The translations under genes and the position numbers were made by a program. 64,000 nt of DNA from Oscillibacter valericigenes Sjm18-20 (GTDB lineage: Bacteria; Bacillota; Clostridia; Oscillospirales; Oscillospiraceae): the NCBI GenBank assembly GCA_000283575.1, contig AP012044.1:3782001-3846000 (forward strand), written 5' to 3'. A model generated the notes under the pieces. The model was not told the DNA's origin, did not search any database, and saw nothing but the letters and a program-made list of their open reading frames with translations. Shown one piece after another: positions 45,078 through 52,507 of the stretch (positions are counted from its first letter, which is position 1; each line of letters begins with the position of its first letter).

Positions 45078-46271
45078 ATGGAGGATAACAAAAAAAGGTT
45101 GCAAACCGTCCCCATTCGCAAAACAGAAGTTATTCTGTTCGCAATTTTTCTGATCTCTTTGATCTTTATTCTTGCGGTCTCTGCCCTCATCGGCGTGTCC
45201 CGCAGAGGGCTTGTAACCCAGTCGATTGTCGCAGTGATCCTTGCGGCGGTGTTTTTCATTGCCGTGAGATTTCGTCTGCGCGGACTCTCGGAGTCTCTGA
45301 CGGCTCAGGAAGACCGGGTCGTCGAAAACCAGGGCAATTCCGCCGCGGTCTTTGAGGACGCATCCCGCGTTCTCAGTGAAATGGCCGCAGGCGACCTGCT
45401 GTCAAAAAGCCGCTGCCCTGAAAAATATCAGGGTGATTCCGGGCCGCTGCTCCACGCCATAGACGCCGTTCGCGTCCAGCTTTCCCAGCTGCTCTCCGGA
45501 ATCGGCGCCGCCGCCGGAGAACTGGACGGAAGTGCCCGTCAGGTCTCCTCCGGGTCAAAGGCCCTGCTTCAGGATGCCGGGCAGCAAGCCGCTTCCGTGC
45601 AACAGCTCACCGGTGTGATCGGCGAGATTTCCGTCATTGTTCAACACAGCGGTGAAAAACGCAGCTGCGCCCGGGGATTGTTCCGGGAGTCCGCCGACGG
45701 CTTTGCCGCCTGCAACCAGAAGATGTCCGATATGCTTACCGCTATCAACAACATCTCCGACAAGACCGACGGCATCAACAAAATCATTAAAACGATTGAC
45801 GATATTGCGTTTCAGACCAATATTCTGGCGCTGAACGCCGCGGTGGAGGCCGCCCGGGCCGGAACGGCCGGAAAGGGCTTTGCCGTGGTGGCGGATGAGG
45901 TGCGCAATCTCGCACAAAAGGCGGCCGATGCCGCCAGGGACACCACCGCTTTGATTCAGGACACCGTGACGGCGGTCCAGCGCGGCTCGGAGCTGGCCGG
46001 AGGCACGGCGGAAGCGCTCCGTCTATTGAATGAAAACTCCGACAAGGTGGTCGCCATCACCAATGAGATCGGCAAGGATGCTCAGGAACAGGTTGATCGG
46101 ATTCGCCGACTTTCGGATGGACTGGCTCAAATGTCCGGCTCCATCGAATCCAGCTCCTCCACCGCACAGGAATCCACAGCCGGCAGCGATGTGCTCACGC
46201 AGGAGATCGAGCGGCTGAACGCGCTGCTCCGCCGTTTCCGGTTCGAAGCCTCCGGCATCTGTGCCGCATAA
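45078..46271 (+). CDS. Methyl-accepting chemotaxis-type protein without an extracellular domain
   Basis: 397 residues. Two membrane helices (about 18-40 and 50-65) are joined by only nine or ten residues, so there is no outside ligand domain. A HAMP-like or linker region follows, then a long coiled coil with the MCP hairpin tip [20 protein letters not shown] and [20 protein letters not shown]. It would signal to CheA/CheW, but no che or flagellar genes are in the window. ATG 45078 follows GGAGTG at good spacing; a GTG nine bases upstream is alternative. It lies 52 bp after the pseudo-P-type protein gene and ends at a strong terminator. It may respond to that membrane partner or to a cytoplasmic signal. 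Confidence 0.85.
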   Translation: MEDNKKRLQTVPIRKTEVILFAIFLISLIFILAVSALIGVSRRGLVTQSIVAVILAAVFFIAVRFRLRGLSESLTAQEDRVVENQGNSAAVFEDASRVLSEMAAGDLLSKSRCPEKYQGDSGPLLHAIDAVRVQLSQLLSGIGAAAGELDGSARQVSSGSKALLQDAGQQAASVQQLTGVIGEISVIVQHSGEKRSCARGLFRESADGFAACNQKMSDMLTAINNISDKTDGINKIIKTIDDIAFQTNILALNAAVEAARAGTAGKGFAVVADEVRNLAQKAADAARDTTALIQDTVTAVQRGSELAGGTAEALRLLNENSDKVVAITNEIGKDAQEQVDRIRRLSDGLAQMSGSIESSSSTAQESTAGSDVLTQEIERLNALLRRFRFEASGICAA

Positions 46272-46283
46272 AAGCAGTATTTT

Positions 46284-46328
46284 GGGCACCGCCGCTTATG
46301 ATAAGCGGCGGTGCCCGGATTGTTTTTG
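46284..46328 (+). terminator. Intrinsic terminator of the rlmB-MCP operon
   Basis: GGGCACCGCCGCTTA (46284-46298) pairs with TAAGCGGCGGTGCCC (46302-46316), followed by GGATTGTTTTTG. Confidence 0.85.
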
Positions 46329-46332
46329 ATAC

Positions 46333-46530
46333 ATGGAAAAATTTGTGCACCGGCTTCAGCCAATGCACAGTTTTTTCGACGGTTTCCTCTGCCTGTCATT
46401 GCTTGATGCGACAGGTGATGAAAGAGTCACTCTCCGCAAAGCCAGTAGTATCCTTAAAAAGCTGGCTGAGTCGCGATTTGCTGAGATTGAATTTCCGGCT
46501 CAAGGTTCCAGCGTAATGGTTCGGTTGTAA
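46333..46530 (+). CDS. Doubtful small ORF, possibly a gene remnant
   Basis: 65 codons, MEKFVHRLQPMHSFFDGFLC to SSVMVRL. The second half (TLRKASSILKKLAESRFAEI) looks like a plausible amphipathic protein segment, but I recognise no family. There is no ribosome binding site, and it starts inside the tail of the preceding terminator. It may be the 3' remnant of a gene damaged when the neighbouring small element arrived. Confidence 0.2.
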   Translation: MEKFVHRLQPMHSFFDGFLCLSLLDATGDERVTLRKASSILKKLAESRFAEIEFPAQGSSVMVRL

Positions 46531-46536
46531 TTATTA

Positions 46537-46708
46537 GGCGACACCGCACAGAAGAAACGTGTGCGGAAAGGTCCTTTATGTGGTAAAATAAGTGTATGGA
46601 TAAACGGATCAAACTGTCCGGAATGAGCGATGAAGAGAACCTGTTCTGCGCCGCCTGCTAATATGAGCAGGTGGCGCTACTCTTTTTATCCCGTTGCACG
46701 GTGTTGCC
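46537..46708. mobile_element. Candidate 172-bp MITE or internally deleted insertion sequence
   Basis: GGCGACACCGCACA at 46537-46550 matches the complement of TGCACGGTGTTGCC at 46695-46708 in 11 of 14 positions. TTA flanks both ends and may be the target duplication. Inside are an extended -10 box (TGGTAAAAT near 46573-46581), a 21-codon frame starting MDKRIKLSGMSDEENLFCAA (46596), and a terminator hairpin GCGCC-GCCTGCT / AGCAGG-TGGCGC followed by a T-rich tract (about 46650-46688). The start of a transposase gene joined directly to an end would produce this pattern. Confidence 0.5.
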
Positions 46709-46737
46709 TTAATGCTCGTGTATATTGACCGTATAGA

Positions 46738-48198
46738 TCATTTGGGAGAGATGCCCAGCCGTTTCATTTTACGCAGAATCGTCGGTTGTGAAACCCCCAG
46801 CGCTTCTGCAGTTTTTCGACTGCTTTTATATTTTTTGATGGCGTTTTCCAGCAATTGTCTCTCATACGCGTCCATCATATCCTGTAGATTCGGCAGTTCC
46901 TTGACAGGAGAAATACGGTCACCGTTAATCGCTAATTCCACATCTTCTCCGGTAATTTCCGGCTGGTCGCCGATGACGACCAGCCGTTCGACCGTATGCT
47001 CCAAATCACGGACATTACCCGGCCAGTTATAGGCTTCCAGGCGTGTAATGGCGTATGGTTCAAAGAACTTGCTGCGCTTGTATTTTTCGTTAAAACGGTT
47101 TAAAAAAGTGCCGGCTAACGCAACAATATCCTCCCGCCGTTCACACAGTGGAGGGATGTGAATGGAGATCACGTTCAGGCGGTAATAAAAGTCTCTGCGG
47201 AACAGACCATCCTCGACCATCTGCTTTAAATCTTTGTTGGAGGTAGCAATGACCCGAACATCGATTTTTACAATTTCATTGCCGCCTACGCGGATAATTT
47301 CCTGTTCTTGCAAAACTCTCAGCAGCTTTGCTTGCATGGGCAATGGCAGATCTTCTATTTCATCCAGAAGGATGGTGCCCTCATTAGACATTTCTAACAG
47401 TCCAATCTTTCGCGTGTTTAAAGCACCTGTAAATGCGCCCTTTTCATATCCGAAAAGTTCGGACTCAAACAGGGATTCCGGAATTGCCGAGCAGTTGATT
47501 CGAATGTAGGGTTTGTCCCTCCGATTGCTTTTTGTAAATATTTCCTTTGCCACAACTTCCTTACCAGTACCGGTTTCTCCGCTAATGAGAATAGTCGCGT
47601 CAGAGGATGCGGCTTGACTGACCAAATATTTCACTCGCATCATAGCAGGCGAAGAACCTATAAAAGAGGAGGTATACTGTAAGCTTTTCAAATATTCCAA
47701 ATCCAATGTCATTTTGCTGAGCTTGCTCTTTAACATCATGGTATCGGTTAAGTCTCGAACAATGGAAATGACAAAGTCCAGCATTCCATCGTTTCGAAAG
47801 ACAGGAATGCAGACATATAATACAATTTTCCCATTACTTGCCAGTTTGTTAATGCCGGTGACGGCGGTCTTTTTCTCGATGGCATATAAAGAAAGCCGGG
47901 GTGCATCCTCTACATTATAATCCTCCAGGCCATTCTCATTTAGCCCGTGCAGCAAAGTTGCAACGTCCGTATCATCATAGCCTAGAAATATCTTCGTACT
48001 TTTATCGAAGAGACCAATATCCCACAGATCGTTAATGGTTTTCCCTAAAATATCTTCCCTATCTATTCCCAGAATATTTTGGCAGTTTTCGTTTGCCTCA
48101 AAAATTCGCCCGGTAGGGTCCACGATGTAGGCGGCATCACCGGTATATTGAAACAGCAGCATGCAAGCTGAGATCAGCGGCCAGTTTGAATCTTCCAT
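46738..48198 (-). CDS. Sigma-54-dependent PAS/AAA+/Fis transcriptional activator
   Basis: 486 residues. An N-terminal PAS sensor domain (about 12-135, DAAYIVDPTGRIFEANENCQ) leads to the AAA+ domain: Walker A GETGTGKE (207-214), the sigma-54 contact loop GAFTGA (254-259), Walker B GTILLDEIEDLP and the R-finger region. A Fis-type helix-turn-helix ends the protein (SSRKTAEALGVSQPTILRKM). Such activators bind about 100-200 bp upstream and drive sigma-54 polymerase using ATP. Two identical dyads and a sigma-54 promoter lie in the divergent spacer, so the TRAP operon is the likely target. ATG 48196-48198 follows GGAGAGGG; a longer frame to 48261 enters the promoter. Confidence 0.92.
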   Translation of the reverse strand: MEDSNWPLISACMLLFQYTGDAAYIVDPTGRIFEANENCQNILGIDREDILGKTINDLWDIGLFDKSTKIFLGYDDTDVATLLHGLNENGLEDYNVEDAPRLSLYAIEKKTAVTGINKLASNGKIVLYVCIPVFRNDGMLDFVISIVRDLTDTMMLKSKLSKMTLDLEYLKSLQYTSSFIGSSPAMMRVKYLVSQAASSDATILISGETGTGKEVVAKEIFTKSNRRDKPYIRINCSAIPESLFESELFGYEKGAFTGALNTRKIGLLEMSNEGTILLDEIEDLPLPMQAKLLRVLQEQEIIRVGGNEIVKIDVRVIATSNKDLKQMVEDGLFRRDFYYRLNVISIHIPPLCERREDIVALAGTFLNRFNEKYKRSKFFEPYAITRLEAYNWPGNVRDLEHTVERLVVIGDQPEITGEDVELAINGDRISPVKELPNLQDMMDAYERQLLENAIKKYKSSRKTAEALGVSQPTILRKMKRLGISPK

Positions 48199-48232
48199 AA
48201 TCCACACCCTCTCCACGTAAACGTTTGATTTT

Positions 48233-48261
48233 ATTTTAGAGGATTTCCTGGAATTTTGCAA
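48233..48261 (-). promoter_or_regulatory. Promoter of the sigma-54 activator gene
   Basis: On the minus strand TTGCAA (48256-48261), 17 bp, TAAAAT (48233-48238), about 35 bp before the ATG. It is a sigma-A type promoter, so the activator itself does not need sigma-54. Confidence 0.6.
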
Positions 48262-48324
48262 TCTATAAAGAAAAAGAGCGGGGAATGTTTCCTAATAAGT
48301 CTATAACAAAACAAAATCAAAGAA

Positions 48325-48364
48325 CAATGCGGAGGTGATACACTATCGTATCACCTCCGCATTG
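48325..48364. repeat. 40-bp palindrome with 17-bp perfect arms
   Basis: CAATGCGGAGGTGATAC and GTATCACCTCCGCATTG are exact complements around ACTATC. The inner part is one of two GATAC-N6-GTATC dyads. There is no T-run, so an operator is more likely than a terminator. Confidence 0.75.
48337..48352. promoter_or_regulatory. Upstream activator site 1 (GATAC-N6-GTATC)
   Basis: GATAC, ACTATC, GTATC. The same dyad with the same spacing occurs 128 bp away at 48465-48480. Its centre is about 300 bp upstream of the sigma-54 promoter, within the range of enhancer sites. Confidence 0.7.
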
Positions 48365-48464
48365 CCAATATAGAAGTATGCAAAAGATATTAGGCGAAAT
48401 CCTGTTCACAATTTAAGAAAAGTCGTTATCTGAGCTATGTTGTACGCCATGTTATCAGTAAAGT

Positions 48465-48480
48465 GATACATTTTTGTATC
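48465..48480. promoter_or_regulatory. Upstream activator site 2 (GATAC-N6-GTATC)
   Basis: GATAC, ATTTTT, GTATC. It is centred about 170 bp upstream of the sigma-54 promoter. Both half-sites are identical to those of site 1 while the spacers differ, as expected of a protein-binding dyad. Confidence 0.7.
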
Positions 48481-48638
48481 GGACAATCGCCCGAAATCCA
48501 GAAATGTTTCATGGTAAAGAACTATTCTCAAAGTCACTCAAATGATTATTGAGCAATATTCGAAAACGCATAGACAATCTGCACAATTTTCCTGAAAAAG
48601 CAAAACGCTTTACCCAAAATATTGAGCAACTTTAAGTT

Positions 48639-48654
48639 TGGTATAATTCTTGCT
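48639..48654 (+). promoter_or_regulatory. Sigma-54 (-24/-12) promoter of the TRAP operon
   Basis: TGGTATAATTCTTGCT fits the sigma-54 consensus TGGYAYRNNNNTTGCW at every specified position, with GG at 48640-48641 and GC at 48652-48653, ten bases between them. The dctP ATG lies 50 bp downstream. Confidence 0.9.
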
Positions 48655-48704
48655 TTAGAAAAAGCGGGCCCGATATGACAACAAAAATCGAGGAGGATTT
48701 TGTA

Positions 48705-49775
48705 ATGAAAAAGAAAGCTCTAAGCCTAATACTCGCAACACTGATGGTAATATCACTTGCAGCTTGCGGTAGCGCTTCTTCCAACTCTTCTTCCAGCCCT
48801 TCCTCCAGTTCTGCCAGTGCCGCCTCTTCAGGCGACGGCTCCACTCCCGAGTATACCTGGACGGCGGCAAATGTTTTGGCGGAAGATTCCGTTTACGGCG
48901 TTGCTCTGCATAAATTTGCGGATCTGATTCACGAGAAATCCAATGGCTCCATCACTGTGGATGTCTATGATGCCGGTACTCTAGGCACGGAGAAGGAGTG
49001 CATGGAGGGGCTGCAGATGGGCACGGTTGACTTTGAGGTCGCTTCCACTGCAACCTGCTCAAACTTTACAGCATCACAGACTATTTATGATCTGCCATAT
49101 CTGTTCCAGAACTCTGCACAGGCTCGTGAAGTTCTGCAGGGCGACACTTGCCAGGGCATTCTGGGCGAGCTGTCTGATGTGTCTATTAAGGGCATTACCT
49201 ATTTTGAGAACGGCATCTACGCGATCATTTCAAAGTCTCCGATTCAGAGCTTGAGTGATATGAGTGGTAAAAAAATTCGCGCTATTGAATCCAATTTGCA
49301 GACGGATACATATGCCGCGTTGGGGGCAACTGGCGTTGCCATCGCCTGGGGCGATTGCTACACAGCCCTTCAGACCGGCGTCTGCGACGGTATCTCCTCA
49401 ACTACAATTCCGAATATGTATTCGGCAAAGTTTTACGAGGTAGGCAAATACATCACCAGGACCAACCACGGCTACAGCCCATGCCTGTTCGCTATGAGCC
49501 AGACGCTTTGGGATTCTCTGGATGCAGATACTCAAAATCTGATTGTCGAATGCGCCAACGAGGCCAGAGACTATCAATACGACTACATTGACGATATGCT
49601 TGTTTCTCTGCAGACTGAGATGGAGGCCGCGGGCGTTACTTTCTACAATATCGACACGACGGAGTGGGCCGACGCCTGCGCGCCCATTTACGATAAGTAT
49701 GTTGGCGCAGGCGCCAATCAGATTGATCCCAATCTGGTTGCACAGATTCAATCTGAGGCCGCACAGATTTCTTGA
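48705..49775 (+). CDS. dctP: TRAP transporter substrate-binding lipoprotein (DctP family)
   Basis: 356 residues. The signal peptide ends in the lipobox SLAACGS, followed by a Ser-rich linker (about 22-45) and the DctP fold: FADLIHEKSNGSITVDVYDA, GTLGTEKECMEGLQMGTVDF, SDMSGKKIRAIESNLQTDTY, TALQTGVCDGISST. In many DctP proteins a conserved Arg binds the substrate carboxylate; here Arg in KKIRAIES is the probable counterpart. It delivers an organic acid to the DctQM permease encoded next. ATG 48705 with GAGGAGG upstream is chosen; an ATG 30 bases earlier is in frame but poorly placed. It is the first gene behind the sigma-54 promoter. Confidence 0.9.
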   Translation: MKKKALSLILATLMVISLAACGSASSNSSSSPSSSSASAASSGDGSTPEYTWTAANVLAEDSVYGVALHKFADLIHEKSNGSITVDVYDAGTLGTEKECMEGLQMGTVDFEVASTATCSNFTASQTIYDLPYLFQNSAQAREVLQGDTCQGILGELSDVSIKGITYFENGIYAIISKSPIQSLSDMSGKKIRAIESNLQTDTYAALGATGVAIAWGDCYTALQTGVCDGISSTTIPNMYSAKFYEVGKYITRTNHGYSPCLFAMSQTLWDSLDADTQNLIVECANEARDYQYDYIDDMLVSLQTEMEAAGVTFYNIDTTEWADACAPIYDKYVGAGANQIDPNLVAQIQSEAAQIS

Positions 49776-49784
49776 TTCACATAA

Positions 49785-49832
49785 TTTCTGCATCCGGAGG
49801 ATTGAAACTTCGGATTCTTCCGGATGCAGAAA
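49785..49832 (+). repeat. Intergenic mRNA hairpin between dctP and dctQ
   Basis: TTTCTGCATCCGGA (49785-49798) pairs exactly with TCCGGATGCAGAAA (49819-49832). A second hairpin with the stem CGGCT/AGCCG lies at 49889-49913, followed by TTTTG and then immediately by the dctQ start. Such elements can protect the upstream mRNA and reduce read-through, giving more binding protein than permease. Confidence 0.6.
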
Positions 49833-49919
49833 GGTATTGGCTGCAAGAATGGGAAATGGAACTTACAAAGCGACAGAGAGGGGTGTTTCCCGTTCGGCTG
49901 ACAGCCGTCCGGGTTTTGT

Positions 49920-50420
49920 ATGCTTGACAAAATTGACCGTATATTAAATATTTTTGAAACAATTATCTGTGGCGTCGTTTGCATTGCGATGCTGGTTATC
50001 ACCTGTATGATTGTAATCTGGAGATACATTCTTGTCTCTCCGTTGCCATGGGGCGAAGAGGCCGCCCGTTATTTGATGATCTGGTTTGTCTTTTGGGGGT
50101 GTGCATTGGCTGCAAAAGGTGAAAACCACCTCGGGGTAGAGGCTTTTGTCAATATGCTTCCAAGTAAAATTAAATGTACTGCAATCAAAATCATGTATGT
50201 ACTGACGGCGATGATCTTTACGGTTCTATTCATACTTTCCTGCCAAATGTTCAGCCATTATATTACTGCTGGTCAGGTCTCAACTATCTTGCGAATTCCA
50301 ATGAATGTGGTTTATGCTTGCGTGCCGTTTGGTCTGCTACTCAGCGTCTGGCATTATGTTATACATTTTATTCAACATATTCATGATCGGCCAGCGGAGA
50401 AGGAGGCGGAGAAATTATGA
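49920..50420 (+). CDS. dctQ: TRAP transporter small permease (DctQ)
   Basis: 166 residues with four membrane helices. The typical core is LPWGEEAARYLMIWFVFWGC ALAAKGENHLG, written here in two parts, where the W-x-E-E-x-x-R pattern is the DctQ signature. It is the small membrane subunit that pairs with DctM. The start ATG directly follows a hairpin with TTTTG and has no clear Shine-Dalgarno sequence, so initiation is probably weak. It ends in an ATGA overlap with dctM. Confidence 0.88.
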   Translation: MLDKIDRILNIFETIICGVVCIAMLVITCMIVIWRYILVSPLPWGEEAARYLMIWFVFWGCALAAKGENHLGVEAFVNMLPSKIKCTAIKIMYVLTAMIFTVLFILSCQMFSHYITAGQVSTILRIPMNVVYACVPFGLLLSVWHYVIHFIQHIHDRPAEKEAEKL

Positions 50421-51700
50421 TCACAGCGGCGTTGTTCGGAGGCTTTTTAATCTGTTTGTTTTTCAGCGTACCAATCGCGCTTTGCCTGGCCGGCGGCGGT
50501 ATCCTGGCGACTTTTATAGGCGGCAACGTGCAATTGCTGGTCTGTGCGCAGAAAGTCTTCGCTTCTATTGACAGTTTTACCTTGATGGCGATTCCCTTTT
50601 TTATGATTGCGGGAAATCTCATGTCCTCAGGCGGCATCTCCAAACGGCTCTGCAATTTTGCAAATGCTCTGATCGGTTGGATTCCGGGTGGTCTGGCCTG
50701 TGCCTCTATTTTGGCCTGCATGATATTTGGCGCACTCTCTGGATCTCCCACAGCCACCACCGCAGCAATTGGAGGCATTCTGGTTCCCGCATTGATTGAA
50801 AACGGCTATTCAAAGAAGTTTGCACTGTCTACCATCGCAGTGGCCGGCTTGCTGGGAACGATCATTCCTCCCAGCACAATCATGATTACCTATTCCTCCT
50901 GTACGGATGCCTCTATCGGCGCTATGTTTATGGGCGGAGTTTTGCCCGGCCTTGCCTTGGGTACATGTATGATGGTTATCGCCGTAATTTACGGAGTCAA
51001 ACATACGGATACTATAAAAAAGACTCCTTTTAGCCTTCGTCTGGTAGGCAGGACCTTTGTTCAAGGAATCGGTGCATTCTTAATGCCGGTTATCATCTTG
51101 GGCGGAATCTACACAGGAATCTTTACTCCAACGGAGTCTGCGGCCATCGCGTGTATCTACGGCTTAATTGTTGGTATTTTTTTCTATAAAGAGCTGAAAC
51201 CAATCAATCTGAAAAAAGTTCTGGTCGATTCCGCCACTTCATCGGCTATGGTGATGATTATCATTGCTTGCGCAGGCATTTTCGGTATGGTTATGACCCG
51301 GGAGCAGATTCCCGCCAAGGTGGCGGGTTTCCTCATTAGCGTCGCCGGAAATAAATATGTATTCTTGCTTCTGGTCAATATAATGCTTTTGATTGTTGGA
51401 TGCTTTTTGGAAACCACAGCCGCAATTCTCATTATCGCGCCTGTCCTGCTGCCGGCTGTTTCCGCGTTTGGCATCAACCCCATTCATTTCGGTATTATCA
51501 TGTGTGTGAACTTGGCCATTGGCTGTGCAACGCCGCCTTTAGGCGTCAACCTGTACGTTGCTGCGGGACTGACACACGATAAGGTTGATATGGTTATTAA
51601 CAAGCATTTGGTATATTACATTCTTGCTTCAATTGTCGCGCTGCTTGCCATCACTTACTGTGAACCACTGGTTATGTTCCTTCCGAATCTGATGGCCTAA
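50417..51700 (+). CDS. dctM: TRAP transporter large permease (DctM)
   Basis: 427 residues with about 12 membrane helices. Family blocks are MAIPFFMIAGNLMSSGGISK, FGALSGSPTATTAAIGGILV, AGLLGTIIPPSTIMITY, GGIYTGIFTPTESAAIACIY and AIGCATPPLGVNLYVAAGL. It is the Na+-coupled transport subunit of the TRAP system. Translation is coupled to dctQ through a 4-bp overlap. The substrate is likely a carboxylic acid, but TRAP systems also take up other anions. Confidence 0.92.
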   Translation: MITAALFGGFLICLFFSVPIALCLAGGGILATFIGGNVQLLVCAQKVFASIDSFTLMAIPFFMIAGNLMSSGGISKRLCNFANALIGWIPGGLACASILACMIFGALSGSPTATTAAIGGILVPALIENGYSKKFALSTIAVAGLLGTIIPPSTIMITYSSCTDASIGAMFMGGVLPGLALGTCMMVIAVIYGVKHTDTIKKTPFSLRLVGRTFVQGIGAFLMPVIILGGIYTGIFTPTESAAIACIYGLIVGIFFYKELKPINLKKVLVDSATSSAMVMIIIACAGIFGMVMTREQIPAKVAGFLISVAGNKYVFLLLVNIMLLIVGCFLETTAAILIIAPVLLPAVSAFGINPIHFGIIMCVNLAIGCATPPLGVNLYVAAGLTHDKVDMVINKHLVYYILASIVALLAITYCEPLVMFLPNLMA

Positions 51701-51769
51701 AGCTCTCGGCTTCCCCAGGAATAATCTCAGTTCAAAATATTTCTGTGAAATTGAAAGGAACAATGAACA

Positions 51770-52495
51770 ATGGACAGGTTGAAAAACAAAGTTGTTATGA
51801 TCACTGGTGGTGCCCGTGGAGTGGGCTACTGCATGTGCAAGCGGTTTGTGGAGGAAAATCCCGCTGTAATTTATTCAATTGACATGGCTGATGGTTGCTA
51901 CGAGCACCCCTTGGTCCGTCCAGTGAAACTAAGCATTACCGACCGCCCCGCATTGGTTAAGTTTGCCGAAGAGGTGAAAAAGGAATTCGGTCGTGTGGAT
52001 GTACTGATCAATAACGCCGCAATCACACGTGATGCCATGCTGTACAAGATGACGGAGGAACAGTGGGACGCTGTCATCAATGTCAACCTGAAGGGAACCT
52101 TTAACATGACTCAGGCTGTGGTTCCCTTCATGCGGGAACAGAAGACCGGTAGTATTATCTCCATCTCTTCCGGCAGCGGCGTATACGGTAATATCGGCCA
52201 AACCAACTATGCCGCTACGAAGGCTGGCCTGATTGGTATGACCTACTCCTGGGCCAAGGAGCTCAACCTCCACGGTGAGCAGATCCGCTGCAATGTGTTG
52301 GCCCCCGACAACATTGAAACAGAGATGGCCCGGACCATCCCTGCTAAGATTTTGGAGCCTTTAATTGCCCGCACGCCTCTTAAGCGTATGTGTCAGCCGG
52401 TTGAAGTCGCCAATACCGCACTGTTTCTTGCCAGTGACGAAGCTTCCTTTATTAACGGCCAAGTAGTGTGCGTCAACGGCGGCCTGCGCCTGTAA
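51770..52495 (+). CDS. Short-chain dehydrogenase/reductase
   Basis: 241 residues. The cofactor loop MITGGARGVGYCM, the NNAA motif in VLINNAAITRD, and the catalytic Ser-Tyr-Lys set in ISISSGSGVYGN and TNYAATKAGLIGMTY are all present. The family is FabG/PhaB-like, so acetoacetyl-CoA reduction is possible. Next to a zinc dehydrogenase and a creatininase-type hydrolase it could equally oxidise a hydroxyl of the imported compound. AAAGGAACAATGAACA precedes the ATG. It lies 69 bp after dctM and 12 bp before the CoA-transferase gene. Confidence 0.88.
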   Translation: MDRLKNKVVMITGGARGVGYCMCKRFVEENPAVIYSIDMADGCYEHPLVRPVKLSITDRPALVKFAEEVKKEFGRVDVLINNAAITRDAMLYKMTEEQWDAVINVNLKGTFNMTQAVVPFMREQKTGSIISISSGSGVYGNIGQTNYAATKAGLIGMTYSWAKELNLHGEQIRCNVLAPDNIETEMARTIPAKILEPLIARTPLKRMCQPVEVANTALFLASDEASFINGQVVCVNGGLRL

Positions 52496-52507
52496 GGGAT
52501 GCGGTCC

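Noticed and set aside
45640..45700. A possible frameshift in the chemoreceptor gene, where the sequence [10 protein letters not shown] looks unlike the usual heptads.
   Set aside because: The coiled-coil pattern resumes in the same frame and no other frame gives a better match, so the gene is treated as intact.
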